Origin: Symbiodinium natans
Taxonomy: Eukaryota; Sar; Dinophyceae; Suessiales; Symbiodiniaceae
DNA length: 64,000 nt
Assembly: GCA_905221605.1 (NCBI GenBank)
Contig: CAJNDS010002203.1
Coordinates: 51,001 to 115,000 of the forward strand
Reading direction: 5' to 3'
The notes beneath the pieces are model-generated. The model did not search any database. It was not told the origin of the DNA and saw nothing but the letters and a program-made list of their open reading frames with translations. This document shows, piece after piece, positions 32,401 through 45,554 of the stretch. Numbering within the stretch: position 1 is the first letter of the stretch; each line of letters starts with the position of its first letter. The translations under genes and the position numbers were made by a program.

Positions 32401-35400
32401 CTGTTGGTTAGTATGAGGTATCCTTTGTAATCCCTTAAAGGGTATGTATAGGGGGATATGGGGTACCTCATTCCCCCATTCCCTACTAGCCAACAGCAAG
32501 CCTAAGAGCTGTTGAACATATCTTGGTAGCCCAGTAACCATATCAAAAAAGGGGTGCCCGTTTTTGGGGTTGGTTACCCTAGACGGGAACGTTGGTTCCC
32601 AAGATATCCCTAAATAAGGTCTCTCTCTCCCTCTCTCTCCCCTAAACCCTAAACCCTAAACCCTGAACCCTGAACCCTGAACCCTAAACCCTACACCCTA
32701 AACCCTAACCCTGTCTGGGCTGCAATCATGAGGGCAAACAAGAGTCACATCTGGATGCGATCCTTAGCCGCCCGGCGGTGAGACCCCCCCACGGGCCCTG
32801 AATCCTACAGACCAGAAGCCCGAGTGATTCGCCTGCTTCTTGGGCCCTGAAGGGAACCGAACTTTTTTTTAATATTCTTCTTTTTTTATTATTATCATTA
32901 TGATAATAATAATGATAATAATAATAATAATACTAATAATAATATTTATTATTCACATTCACATGAGCCATTCTTTCACTGGATCGTGATGACTCAAGCC
33001 ATGCTTGAGCCCGCCCGACCTGGGAGGGCTTGGGCACCAAAACTAGGGACACAGCCGCCGCCCGCACCCAAAACCCAAAACCCTAAAACCCAAAAACCCC
33101 AAAACCCCAAAACCCCGAAACCCTGAACCCCAAACCCCCAAACCCCATAAACCCCTAAAACCCTAAGCCCTAAGCCCGACGATCAAAACCCTGACGAGTT
33201 GCGGCTTGGGGTTGCCTTACCGGTGCCTATGGGGGGAGAAGTGAATGTAGGCATCCAACATGGCGGGGGCGGGGGGGGTGCGCCTGGGAAGTAGTATAGG
33301 GATACTTGGGGGGGCGGGGGGGGGGGGGGGGGGTACGCTTGGGAGTAGTATAGGTATAGGGATACATCGGGGGGGGACACTTGGGAAGCAGTACAGGATA
33401 CATGGGGGGGGGGGGGGGGCTTGGGAAGTAGTATAGGGATTGTTGTAGGTAGGGCTCAGGTACGACGCGCAGGGCACAGCTAGAGATCCCATCTCGGGAT
33501 CTTGATTTGACGTAGGGCTGGGGGATGCAGAGGCACATTCATATCGTGTTTCTATAACTGTATATATATATATATAATACACCTATCTATAGCTATGACC
33601 TTCTTTTTTGTATATACATGCAACTATTTCTCGCTGTATGTAACTGTATAGTTATGTATAATAAAATAAATACATGCAGCTATCATAACTATATAAAGCT
33701 ATAAAAAAAGTTCACAAATAGAACTATCTACATATGAATAATGAATAATAATTCTACATAATGTATAGCTGCTAGAAATGCATGTATACACATATATGAC
33801 CATGTAGTTCTATTCCGATACATATAGTAGACCCAGAAGTAGCCTAGGAAGAAAAAGAGTACCCTTCTTGGCTTTACAAGGATTTTTCGGGAAGCTAAAC
33901 CTTCCAAATGGGAAGTAAGGGCCTACTCTGGGTCCCCTAAACCCCAATCTCTAAACCCTTAACCCTAAACCCCAAACCCTAAACCCCAAACTCTAAACCC
34001 TTAACCCTAAACCCTGTAGGGAGCCACCCCACAAGCCGAAGGTGCCCTGCCTGAAGGCGACTTTCATCTCCCTCCCGCGCATCCTCCGGCAGATTCTTAG
34101 GGAGCTGCCAGGCCAGAGGGGATTCGTTCGGGTTTAGGGTTTAGGGTTAGTTTTGGAGTCTGTAGGGCCATTCAGCCAAAGAACACATCCATTGTGAATG
34201 CATCCAGGGTTGAGAGTTTAGGGCTTCGGGTTTAGGGAAATCCAATACACAGCACCCTGAAGCCAATCAACCGTCTGAAATTACCCTGAAACCCTAAACG
34301 CCAAACCCTAAACCCCTAAACCCCCCCCGCCCCCCTGGCCATTTGCCTGGACTCGCTTCCGAAGAGCGTCGATTTCCTCTCAGCAGGTCGCTTCTCTCAA
34401 CACAGGCTCCTGGTGTACAGACACACACACACAGACACAGGTGGTGGGTTCGCATGTGTTGAGGGTTTAGGGTTTTAGGGTTTTAGGGTTTAGGGTTTAG
34501 GATAAGGTTGGCTTCTGGGGCTTCCAGGAAGGCCTCGCGAGTTTTCATGGCTGCTTCGCATTAATAAGCCTATAGTAAGATGCCACAGGCCATCCCAGAT
34601 GTGGAAGGGGCTGGCAGGCCTTTTTCAAAGAACTCTATGGGTAGACGAAACCTAGTGCAAGCTATCCATGCAGTGAGGGCTGCTCTGTTATGCCCTTTTC
34701 TTTCTGTGCACTCGATCATTAAAACCCTAAACCCTAAACCCCTAAACCCCTAAACCCTTTTTTTGCAGCTGGGACTCTTTGATGCCCCTAAACCCTTAAA
34801 CCCCTAAACCCTAAACAGATGGCTGCTTCGCACGCCAAGAAGATGCGTCCTCCTTGAGAGGGCTCAACTCGGCTTGGAAGCCGCCTTAGCCCAAGGGCAT
34901 TGCGAGTTGGCTCTGACAGGCTTGTTCCCCTACTTGGGAGTAGACCCTGGAAAACAAGTATATACCTTTTAGGTATAAGTAGCTATGGTGGGGAACCAAG
35001 AACCAGAAAAAGTATCAAAGCATAGTACTCGAACACCCAGTTTAGGGTTTAGGGTTTTGGGTTCTTGTTTTCAGGTCTTCTTCAGCCCTGGCACCCAAGA
35101 GCCTGAGCATTAAACCGAACCCGAAACCGTTAAGCCCCGGTAGCACAGTGCACACCGAATGCACACCAGGTTTAGGGTTTAGGGTTTAGGGTTGAGGGTT
35201 TAGGGTTTAGGGTTTAGGGTTGAGGGATTTGGGATGGGCCCACACATGAAAAACCCAGAGGAGCCAGGGCCCTGGCGCTTTGCAGTCATGAGCCTGCCAC
35301 CAGCGGCGATTGGGGTTTAGGGTTTAGGGTTTAGGGTTTAGGGTTTAGGGTTTAGGGTTTAGGGTTTAGGGTTTAGGGTTTAGGGTTTAGGGCAACGTTC

Positions 35401-35599
35401 TCAAGCTAGCAAGGGCCCTTGGTGCGGACCCTTGCTGTTAACGCACTTATAGGGTTTAGGGTTCAGGATGTACCACTTCTACACTAGATGAACAGGACAT
35501 GCACCGATGTCAAAGTTGCTAACTGCATTCAAGGACTCATCCACCACAGCTGCAACAAACTATCCCACGCAGGAGCTTCCTCAAACTGATGCGTGGGGA

Positions 35600-36245
35600 T
35601 CAGCTACGGACACGGTCTTCCGACAAGCACGACTGCGACTTCCGATTCTTGTGGGGGGTACAGGATGGTAAACTTGGTAGCCCAGTAACCATTTTTTTCA
35701 GGGCACCCTTTTTTTGGGTTGGTTTCTTGACAAGGAAACTTTGAACCCAAAAAAGTAGGGATAAAGGGCACCACTGGGCTGCCCAAGGAGGCTCACAAAG
35801 GGCGCGCCTTGCAGCAAGCTCCCCGACTTCTTTTTGGAGGTGCTCCAGCCTCAAAGCCGTGGTTTGCTTCGATGTGGAAGGTATCAGTCCATAGCACCCA
35901 AAAAGGACACTCAAGGTATCAAGTCTGTGGCCCCCCCCGCCCCCCCCCAACCAAAAGAGACGCAAAGGCATCAAGTCTGCATCGCCCCCGCCAGTGCAAC
36001 CTCACCCCAAAGACTCGTAGCTGCTCTGACATAGTTTGCTGGACCGAGGAGTAGCCTAGGAAGGAAAAAGAGTACCCTGTTTGGCTTTAAGGGGATTCAA
36101 AGGGAACCCCAACCCAAAACAGGCCTGCTCCGAGTCCTAGTTTGTGAAGGCACAGCATGCATGTGTTTGTTGCACCGGTGGACGTTTCCGAGTCGAATTC
36201 AGGCGGGAAGTCGGGCAGGAGGGGCCGAATCGCTGCGGGCGGGGG
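35600..36245 (-). CDS. Candidate four-exon gene fragment (locus 2 copy)
   Basis: Near-identical copy of 7446-8090, with the same two inverted-repeat elements at the same two junctions. Only scattered substitutions are visible, so both element insertions predate the segmental duplication. Confidence 0.4.
35673..35787. mobile_element. CTTGGTAGCCCAGT-family element (locus 2 copy)
   Basis: Near-identical counterpart of 7519-7633. Confidence 0.65.
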
Positions 36246-37293
36246 GCTGGGGGTGGGGGTACAGTAGTTGTACTTCAGGATGCGCACACTAGGGATAGTC
36301 GACAATCAATCCTTCTAGAAGCTTTTGACTCGGGGATGCTTGGCTGAAGGGTCAGTTTAAGTTTCGGGTTTAGGTTTAGGTTTAGGGTTTAGGGTTTAGG
36401 GTTTAGGGTTTTTAGGGAGGTTTAGGGGGGGGCGACCCCTCACTATTTGATGATGACGACGGTGACAATGACGATGGCGAGGATATTGGTAACGACGAAA
36501 ACGCTGACCGCGAAACTGACGAGGCAACCCTAGACTCTAAACTTCAGCAGGCAAGCTGCCACGCTCCCCGACACCCAAATAAAACCTCCCCAATGCCCAA
36601 GCCGGCTCCACCCATCCCCCCCCCCCCCCCCCCAAAAAAAAAAAAAAAAAAAGAACAGCCCCCTTAACCAGAAAACCTAAGCCCATCTAAGCCTCAAAGT
36701 GCCGTGGCCCAAATCTCTACAAACCCACCTTCCCCCCATGCAAACCTGCCCCCTGGAACCCTAGACCCTAGACCCTAAACCCGCCCCTGGGGCCACCCGC
36801 TGCGCTGCGCGGCTTTGCTGGAGGCGGTGCTGGAGGTCCGTGACCTGCCCCGACCTGCACTTGGAGGTTCATGGTACTTAAGGGTTTAGGGTTTAGGGTT
36901 TAGAGCTACTACTTGGAGGTTCTTGGTACGTATAAACCAACAACAACTGTACTTATATCTGTACTTATAACCATATTTGGCACTTACAGGGCTTATATGT
37001 GGGTTATGAGGAATTACAGTTTATACTTGGTGAGTAGGTACCATGAACCTTCAGTGCTGGGGTGCTGGAAGCTCTCGCCGGAACTCTTTGACTCCAACAA
37101 CTTTGTAAGGTTTTTTCTAACTTATACTAACAGTCCTTCATACGGATTGTGGTACCCTCCTATTACAATCCCTATTAAGGACTGTTAGTATCAGGGGGAA
37201 CATCCCAAGTATTTTCTTATAAAGCTTTCGCGTGGCGGATCGCGTTGTGGATCCCCTTCAAGGATCGGATGAGCTGGTTGCGCCAGGAAACAT

Positions 37294-37409
37294 CTTAGCA
37301 GCCCCAGTAACCATATTATAATAAGGGCACCCTCTTTTTTGGGTTGGTTACTTTATAAGGAACCTTGAACCCCCCAAAAAAGGGAAAAGGGTACCACTGG
37401 GCTGCCAAG
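37294..37409. mobile_element. CTTGGCAGCCCAGT-family MITE-like element (locus 2)
   Basis: Counterpart of 9121-9235 with the same ACAT flanks. A 9-bp stretch upstream (GGTTGCGCC) is absent from locus 1. Confidence 0.75.
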
Positions 37410-38059
37410 ACATTCTACACATCCTGCCCGTGTTGAGTGGAATCTCAGCATGGTCGACCTACTCGACACACACACACACACACACACACCAATCCACTTA
37501 TACTAGAACATCCTGTGAAACGCGCTTCGGAGGTGTATTTCCCCCTGATCGTGGAGCAGCCCATTCGAGAAACAGCTTCGTGCCTGAGCTCAGCAACTAT
37601 ATCTTTGCTAGATGCTTGCTCAGACTTTGTCACGTATCACTCCAGAAACCTTGGCCACACACACGAGATGTAATCTACTCGTGTCTACCTCGACTCCTGA
37701 CTCGGAAGGTCTTTCCCAGGTCCTTGCTCCAGTCTCAAGGCCTGCAGATGCACGGGGAATGTCGCCCGACCAGCAAACTATTGACACGTGTGCATCGAAT
37801 ACCTCTAAAGCCTCGAGACCAGAACTTCAAACGCTGAAAAAAGAAACTCAAGGGACTAAAGGAGGGACCCTTATAAGGGACCTTCGGGGTTGTTTGGGGG
37901 TTATTTAGGGGCTACTTAGGTAGAAAGTGCCCAAACAAAAGGACATATAGGGGTTCTATAGGGGAATAAGATTCAGGATACCTTCATTCTTGGGTCCCTC
38001 CTTATACCCCTGAAGAAACCCTAAACCCCAAACCCCCAACCCCAAACCCTAAACCTTCC

Positions 38060-40699
38060 CTACTCCAAACCCATCCGCTTCGCATCACAGAGAAGGGTTC
38101 GACACGAGGCAGCGGGCGCCGGCGTTGCCTTGAAGGGGACTGAAGGAGGGACCCTTAGAGAGTCCCTAAACCCTCAACCCTAAACCCTTCAATTAAGGAA
38201 ACTTAGGGTTGATGCAGGAGCTACGAAGACATTTAGGGACTATGTAAGGTATTTATCGGGGTTTTGTTTATAGGGGAAGAAGATTACAGAAATTGAGGGT
38301 TCTTGCAGGGGTCCCTCCTTATGCCTGGTTGTAGAAGATCAGGAACCATTGCAGTACGGAAAACATGCCAACGGACAAGGTCCACAGCAGCCATGTGGGA
38401 GTTGCGCCTCTCGTGCCGAGCGCCACTGCGTTGCCCCCATTTATGCCCAGCAGCGCGAAGGCATAAAAGTATGCAAGAAAGGTGCTCGCTGCCGCAAAGC
38501 AGGCGTGCGCGCAAGGCGATCGTGTGCGTTTGAAGCCCCAGTGTTGTGCATGTAGGATACATGGGAAGATGATGGTCAATGAAAAGTAGTTGAGGAACAT
38601 CGTATCAATGTCCACGAGTAGGAGGGTCCTGAAGGAGTCAAAGCCTTCCGCCTTAAGTGCAGCAGCACATCCGCCCAGTCCATCGCAATCCAAGAAGCAT
38701 GAGGAGCAAATGTAGAAGAAGAAGGGTGCAAACGCCTGCGTGCAGACCGACAGCGGCAAACTTGTGGCACTGCCAGATTGCCGTATGATTTCGGTGCGCA
38801 ACGGTCCTCGGACTTCCATGTTGAAAGCGTCCAAGCTCTCCTCTTGGCTAGGATAGCTTGTTAGGCCACGGATAACAGGGTCTCTGATGATCTCCGCATG
38901 GGCCAATAGCTGGTCACTGTCCTGTCTGCTAACAGCAGCTGCAGCAGCGACCTCTGGCACCTCCACAGCCACAGATATCCTTGGTTGCTCTTTGACCCCC
39001 CCAATAAAAATTCAACTTCTAGCTCCCTTAATATGAAATTAGAGGAACCCCAAGACTCAGAAAGTGCGAAAGTTGTAGCAAAGTCCCACCTAGTATCGGT
39101 AAGTCGTCAATTTCATCGTACAGCTGGGCAATCGTTGCCTCAATGATGGGCCGATCTGCGCCGACTGTGCACTTGGCGTAGCGCACGTCGAAAGAAGCAA
39201 GCCGCTCCAACATCTCTCCATGCTGCTTCAGCTTCATTGAAAACGAAATTGCCGCCGCAATTCCCGCCGGGAGGTAAGCACATCCCATAACGAGAGTGTA
39301 TAAAAGCACGCGCAGCAGAGCTTCCAGGTGCGGATAGGAAGCGGGCAGTGGCAGATTTAGAAAAAAGCCTTCTGCCCAACCCAGGAGACGAAAAACGAGG
39401 CATCGAACGCTCACCCAGTCGAAGAGCACGGCAAGGAGTAGCCAGGGCGGAAGCCACAGCGGCAACACGACAAGGTGGCGGCCGGACTGGTACTTCAAGA
39501 AGACAGCCAGCTCCATGTTGCAGAACAGGCGCTCAAAGTAGGTCGCGTCCCATAAAACGAGCCTAGACTCCACTTAGAACCTTAATAAAAATAATATTGT
39601 TAAAATCCTCTTGGGTTTTATATATAAAAAAATTATAAAACAGTTCCCAAGGGGGATATAGGAGCATGGTGGAACATCGCTGCACGAAATCCGGCAAAGC
39701 CCTCACGTACTTCTCCTTGATGGCCTCATCTCCTCCACACTTACCCTTAAGACCTTAAGAAAAAGAGTCCGTTGGAACTTTAGGGTTTAGGGTTTAGGGT
39801 TTAGGGTTTTTCAATAACAATACACAATACTTCCGAAGGGTGGCTTTATATAGTCCTTGCGGAATGCACAGCTTGTCCACCCAGATGGATGGGGAAAGGC
39901 ATCCACAGGTCAGGACGTGGCCGAAGAAGAACCTACACTCCCTCTTAGAACCTGAATAAAAATCATAATACTTGGTTTAAGGTTTAGGGTTCAGAAGAAT
40001 CGTAATAGCATTACTGTTAATCTTAATGTTCCCTTGGATTTTTAAAACTAAAAACAAAAAAACTCCTACGAAGGCTTTAGGAACATCAGGAAAAAGACCG
40101 TCAAGGGCAAGTCCACGGTCAGCGGGTAAATCCAGGGGCTGCCTGCCAACTGTGAGACGCTGCCTGCATGCAGAAGTAACATGACGGCTGCCGCCGCGTA
40201 GGTGAACATGGATGCAGTCACCGCCAGCGTGTAGTTCAGATGATAGCCTAGACCCAGGAGTAGCCTAGAAATAAAAAAAGGGTGCCCTTTTTGGCTTAAA
40301 GGGGTTTATAGGGGAACACAAACCCTAAAAAAGGGAATGAGGGCCTACCCTGGATCCTAGCAGCAGAGCCCCAAGGTCTTCTGCCATCGCCCTGCCGACC
40401 AGGATTGGCTCACGAAGACATCGACTCGAGGAACTTCCTGGCCCAACGAAGACCTTTGCAGCCCAGTAACCATACTATAACAAGCGCACCCTTTTTTTTT
40501 TGGGTTGGGTACTTTATTAAGGAACCTTTGAAACACCAAAAAAGGGAAAAAAGGGTACCACTGGGCTGCCAAGAGACCAGTCCCCGGCGGAGCAGTCCTA
40601 GGTTGAAGAGGAGCCCCGAGGGAAGCAAAAGGGAACCTAGAAGAGGACTAAAAGAGGGAACCCTTTTGGGTTTAAAGCGGGTTTTGTGAGGGAACTCAA

Positions 40700-40730
<31 letters not shown>

Positions 40731-40735
40731 AAAAA

Positions 40736-40773
<38 letters not shown>

Positions 40774-41428
40774 CTAAAACGTAGACCCTAAACCCTAAAC
40801 CCTAAACTCTAAACTCTGAGTCCTAGAATCCCCCTGCTCCACGGCGAAGACCTGGCCAAGCCCGTCGAGGACCTGCCAGGAACTCACCGCACGGAGCCCG
40901 CGGGTCGGGAGGTGACGGAGCTCTGTGTGAAACCTTGGTAGCGCAGCATGCAGTTTAGGGTTTAGGGTTTAGGGTTTAGGGTTTGGGGTTTAGGGTTTAG
41001 GGTTTAGGGTTTAGGGCTTGGGGTTTAGGGCTTCTTGCCACCCGTCTAGCCATGCTCCACGGGGCAGCTGAAGAGGGAATGCTGTGTACGAATTGCTTCA
41101 GAGCCCAACCTTACGATATGCCAAGGTTCAGGGAGTGCCTCACGCTTAGCACGAAGGACAAAAGGGTTTGGGTCTTTCTCTAAATAAGGGTTTTTTTGGG
41201 TCTCCCTACATAGTACGGCACCTTTGTACGAAGGACCCGGAAAGGGACCCTACCCTCGAGAACTACCCATACCATAACAATACAAAAATATATGATAATA
41301 TTATCAAAATGTTCTAGTAGGGGCACCTCTTTTTTGGTTGGTTACTGTAATAAGGGAACCTTTTTAACCAAAAATCGGGAACAGGGTACAACTGGGCTAC
41401 CAAGAAACAAGTGCGTTGCGACTGCCAT
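38060..41428 (-). CDS. Multi-pass membrane protein with TIR-like motifs, copy C
   Basis: Ten exons: 41409-41428, 40831-40933, 40578-40597, 40365-40453, 40070-40247, 39856-39932, 39666-39732, 39090-39562, 38325-38989 and 38060-38128. Together they give 1761 nt and 586 aa with every phase matching A and B. Copy C holds all the introns found in either A or B, including the exon 3/4 intron of B and the two 3' introns of A. Sequence is A-like from the 3' end to about 40.2 kb, B-like from 40.25 to 40.8 kb, A-like around 40.83-40.97 kb, then B-like beyond 41.0 kb. A one-base deletion just upstream of the ATG, relative to B, supports the chosen start. Function is as for copy B. Confidence 0.85.
38129..38324 (-). 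mobile_element. GC-AG introner-like intron in copy C (GGCA duplication)
   Basis: Counterpart of 9937-10132, also 196 bp, with the same direct repeat and inverted repeats. Confidence 0.8.
39563..39665 (-). mobile_element. GC-AG introner-like intron in copy C (GCTC duplication)
   Basis: Counterpart of 11371-11474 with the same target duplication and boundaries; 103 bp and a few internal differences. Confidence 0.8.
40248..40364 (-). mobile_element. CTAG-type inverted-repeat intron, copy C
   Basis: Counterpart of 12045-12160. The interior is closer to copy B than to copy A, which marks one of the switches in the A/B mosaic of gene C. Confidence 0.75.
40454..40577 (-). mobile_element. Introner-like element forming an intron in copy C
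   Basis: Same insertion as 17868-17984, at the same codon and with the same GTCT duplication. The two differ by small indels and substitutions inside the element (longer T run, ATTAAGG in place of AGAAGG). Confidence 0.85.
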
Positions 41429-43551
41429 CGCAGAGCGCGGTGACGAAAAGGCAGCGTCTGCGGTCGAAGGGATGATTGGCTGTGTTGGGTTCAGGGTTCA
41501 GGGTTCAGGGAGTTCAGGGAGTTCAGGGTTCAGGGTTTAGGGTTGAGGGTTTAGTGTTTAGGGTTTAGGATAATTCACTAGCCGCTTAAACCACACTACG
41601 AACCGGAATGCCGCAGACATCACAGATGCCTTGAGCCATCGCTTCAAAGCTTTCATTTTGCGACAGTTTAGGGTTTAGGGTTTAGGGTTTAGGGTGATTG
41701 AAAGAACGTTCCTGCTTCGAATCCCGAAACCCTAAACCCCCCAAAACCTATATGGGGGTTTACGAACATAAGGGACCCTTAAGAGCGACGCCGAAAAGTA
41801 GGATCCTTGTTTACCATGGCCCCAACAAGGTACCCCTAATTTCTGAAAACGCTAAACCCTAAACCCTAAACCCTAAACCCTAAACCCTAAACCCTAAACC
41901 CTAAACCCTAAACCCTAAACCCTAAACCCCATATCTGAGGATTCATGCCAGGGCCCCCTGTTCTCGCTCGAAAGTGGCGTTTAGCTCCTGAACCCCGGCT
42001 TCTGGTTGGCGTCTGATATCGCGCTCCGGCTGTGAAGCTTCTTAAACCCAAAACACCCAAACCCCAAACCCTAAACCCTAAACCCTAAACCCTAAACCCT
42101 AAACCCTAAACCCTAAACCCTAGCCCTAAACCCTAAACCCTAAACCATGGACTATGAACCCTCATCAAAACTCCCAGGGCGCGGGCAGGTTGGTGAAGCG
42201 CTGGCCGTAGCTGGCATTGGGGGCAGCCATTGGGGCTTCTCCCACACTTCAGGGTCCTCTTTGCGCCTTCAGTGGTTCAGGGTTTAGGCTTCTTCTTCAG
42301 ACTGAGGGTTGAGGGTTTAGCGTTTAGGGTTCCTAAACCCTAAACCCTAAACCCTAAACCCTAAACCCTAAACCCCAAACCCGGGATGTGGATGGGTTCA
42401 GGGTTTGGGGTTTATGATTTTTAGGGTTTAGGGTCCCGGCTGAGGGTGCAGGGCGTCGGAGACTCTGGTGGCACAAGGCGCCGGGTTTAGGGTTTAGGGT
42501 TTAGGGTTTGGGGTCTAGGGTTTAGGGTTTAGGGTTTGGGGTTTAGGGTTGAGGGTTTAGGGGTTAGGGTTCACGTTCCTTGCAGCGCGGAGTCGCGGGC
42601 TGAGGAGTGGCATGTGTGCTGGGAAGGCAAGGGCGAGCCGTGGAGTTAAAAGCCCTAAGCTGGCCTAAGCCCTAAACCCTAAACCCTAAACCACCCTAAA
42701 CCCTAAACCCTAAACCCTAAACTGCGCGAGAGCAAAGGCGGACATAAGCCTCCAGCGGAGCTACTGCCCCAACACCCCCTCATTCCCAAAGCACTGCAGT
42801 CCCTAAGCTTTTCAACCATTTTGAACCCTGGAATAAACCCCAAAAAAACCTTTACTGGCAAATCATTCTGACATCTGTCATATGGAGCATTCCGAACGTA
42901 TCCTGCTATTTGGGGGTTTAGGGTTTAGGGTTTATAGTTTAGGGTAACCCGCCATATCTTCTCGAACTTCCGCCAAGATATTGATCACGTTAGTCGCACT
43001 CTCATGGATCCCAAGGATGTGAAGCCTAAACCCTAAACCCTAAACCCTAAACCCTAAACCCTAAACCCTAAACCCTAAACCCTAAACCCTAAACCCTAAA
43101 CCCTAAACCCTAAACCTCCACGTAAGCCCCAAGCACCCCAAGTGACGCTTTTCCCTCGCAGTGCCCTGAGGCCGGGCCCGTCGTTCTTCGACGGGGCCAG
43201 TGGGGCGCCCCCGCCAAGAAGGAGACTTGCAACGTAGGGTTTAGGGTTTAGGGTTTAGGGTCCCTAAACCCCATGAACCCTACATGGTTTGATTGGGTTT
43301 TTGTTTGTTGCACTTCTCAAGCTGTGATTAGGGTTCAGGGCCGAAGGTTTAGGAGCAACCCTGAATTTGTTATTTAGGGTTTAGGGTTTAGGCTTTAGGG
43401 TTTTTCCTTTCTTTCGCGCTCTCTCTCTCTCTCTCTGTCGCTGTTTTTCGTTCAGAAAGTTCGTCCAGGGCGCAGGGTAGGGACATCATGCTACTTGATA
43501 AAACTCAAGTGTCCAAGAAGCTTCATTCTTGCGACTATTTCGACTACTGAT

Positions 43552-43770
43552 TCAACTATCGTTGCTATCGGCAGTTGGTACTCTGCCTACAACTTCTGAC
43601 TTGCAGTAGGGTACCACAAGGATTTTTTGCCGTCCGCCAGGCACTGGTATACACTGCAGGGACGAGATCCGAAGCTGAAGTAGCTTAAACACCTGACCAA
43701 ACCAGCTCCATATGGGCTGCACCCCAAAAACCACACAATGCCCAGCACCCAGCTCGATTGTGGTTTCGGG
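43552..43770 (-). CDS. Candidate exon, hydrophobic/aromatic segment (locus 2)
   Basis: Counterpart of 20911-21130. A short deletion relative to locus 1 removes part of the adjoining element, and the reading frame of the core segment is unchanged. Confidence 0.3.
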   Translation of the reverse strand, partial: PETTIELGAGHCVVFGVQPIWSWFGQVFKLLQLRISSLQCIPVPGGRQKILVVPYCKSEVVGRVPTADSNDS

Positions 43771-44469
43771 CTTACTTATAGGCTTGGTAGCCCAGGAACA
43801 ATCTGATGATGAGGGCACCCTGTTTGGGGGGTTGCTTGATAAGGGAACCCATAAGCAAAAAAGGGTACAGGGTACCACTGGGCTACCAACCCTAAACCCT
43901 AAACCCTAAACCCTAAAACCCTAAAACCCTAAAACCCTAAAACCCTAAAACCCTAAAACCCTAAAACCCTAAACCCTAAACCCTAAACCCTAGCAAGGCT
44001 GAATAGGCTTCTCCCACACAACTTGCCCGCCCTCTTGGCGGAAGGTGCGGCTTCCCCAGTTTAGCCTTCACTGTGTCCGGCGTAGCTAAGAGCCCTCGGG
44101 GCTGAACACCCTAGACCAAAAAAGGTCAACCTTCTATGGGGGATTCTATTACAACCAAAAAGGTTGAAGGCTAACTACCCCTAATCCCTAAACCCTAAAC
44201 CCTAGACCCTAAACCCTAAACCCTAAACCAAACTAGCCAGCTTGCTTTTCGCCGCTGCGTTTCACACACTCACGAAATTTCAGCAACTGTGGGTGCCAGG
44301 ATGCCATCTGCTAACTATTGGAGGTTCAGGTGCCAATCCCCTAAACCCTAAACCCTAAACCCTAAACCCCAAACCCCAAACCCTAAACCCTAAACCCTAA
44401 ACCCTAAGCAATGCGATGTCCTGCTAAGCTTGAAGATCACGCACATCCTCAGAGATCCGAGGCCGAATC

Positions 44470-44754
44470 TCAAACTGCCAAGCGCTCAGCGATGTACCTG
44501 CTTTTTCCCACAGGGTCTTCCAAAAGCATGGAGAGGGGCGGGTGTTCAACTGCTTCGAAGTCATGCATGTTGGAAATGCTCATGCTCGTCTTCTGCCAAT
44601 CCTGTTTTGCCCTCTTGCGACCTCCACTCACACACACCTTGCATGGCAGTGTAGTCTGTAGCTGCCACGGAGTGAGCAGGCATACGTGCGGAAGGGAAGC
44701 ACACGCGTTCCCCGCTCTGCAGGCGGTAGGGGGGGGAGGGATCGAATTAAGCAA
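44470..44754 (-). CDS. Candidate terminal exon upstream of a stop (locus 2)
   Basis: Locus 2 counterpart of 21841-22077. The frame is open further upstream here because a CA dinucleotide tract is shorter by four bases. That shows the upstream part of the frame is not conserved; only the last 50 or so codons look coding. Confidence 0.3.
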   Translation of the reverse strand: MLNSIPPPPTACRAGNACASLPHVCLLTPWQLQTTLPCKVCVSGGRKRAKQDWQKTSMSISNMHDFEAVEHPPLSMLLEDPVGKSRYIAERLAV

Positions 44755-45056
44755 AGCTTCGCTTCATTTTCAGAGGACTAACGGCGAACTCATGTTAAGT
44801 GAAAGCTGTGCAGCAGCGTGTACAACCCACTTGTAGGTTCGGAATACGATCCGATCATCACAAACAAACTGCGTCCCATGCCTTTGAAGTCCTCTGCCCA
44901 TGGCCAACACTTTAAATGAATACGGTTGGCTGATGAGCATGGGCCTAGAATACACTCTCAAATCACGTCACATCACGGAGAGGCTCTTCACACCCCATCA
45001 GAAGCACCACCCATACCTGTGAGTCATGAGAGATCATTACTTCTTCCTCCCTTGGC

Positions 45057-45554
45057 TCAGTCATCCTTCTTGGCTGTACGGAACGGGATGCTGAGCTTGC
45101 CAAACTTGCCGCGCAGCACGTAGAGGCTTGCTGCCACACCCATGAGCGATGTGGTCACGGCGAAGGGCACGGTGGCTAGCTTCATGATGGCAAGGCCGCG
45201 TGCGCGATAGTCCTCGAACATGCCGGTAGCGAGAAGGGCACAAACCACGATGATCAGGGCTGCAAGCTTCTTCTTGTCGTGAACGCGGCAAGACGTTGTT
45301 TTGGCTTCTGCTGGAGCTGCTGCTGCTGCCGCTGCTGCTGGAGTCTGCGTCTGCATTGTCGCCTTCTTGTCAAGGGCCTCAGCAGCGAGAATCTTCGCGA
45401 CGTCCTTGAGGTCCTGTTCCTTGGATTCCTTCCCTTCCTTTTTGGGTGCCGGCGAGTCCGCTCGGGATTTCTTGGGCTTCTCCACCTCGAACGAGTTCTG
45501 CACGTCGTCGGTGACGGGCTCAACTTCGACGACTTCGACGGGGGCGGGAGCCAT
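45057..45554 (-). CDS. 165-aa two-helix membrane protein, copy 2
   Basis: This is the locus 2 counterpart of 22430-22927, identical at protein level. The 3' flank (44400-45056) matches locus 1 closely. The 5' flank instead matches copy 3 at 46300 for about 75 bp, including a stretch resembling the dinoflagellate spliced leader. Identity with copy 1 therefore breaks just upstream of the start codon. Confidence 0.8.
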   Translation of the reverse strand: MAPAPVEVVEVEPVTDDVQNSFEVEKPKKSRADSPAPKKEGKESKEQDLKDVAKILAAEALDKKATMQTQTPAAAAAAAAPAEAKTTSCRVHDKKKLAALIIVVCALLATGMFEDYRARGLAIMKLATVPFAVTTSLMGVAASLYVLRGKFGKLSIPFRTAKKDD

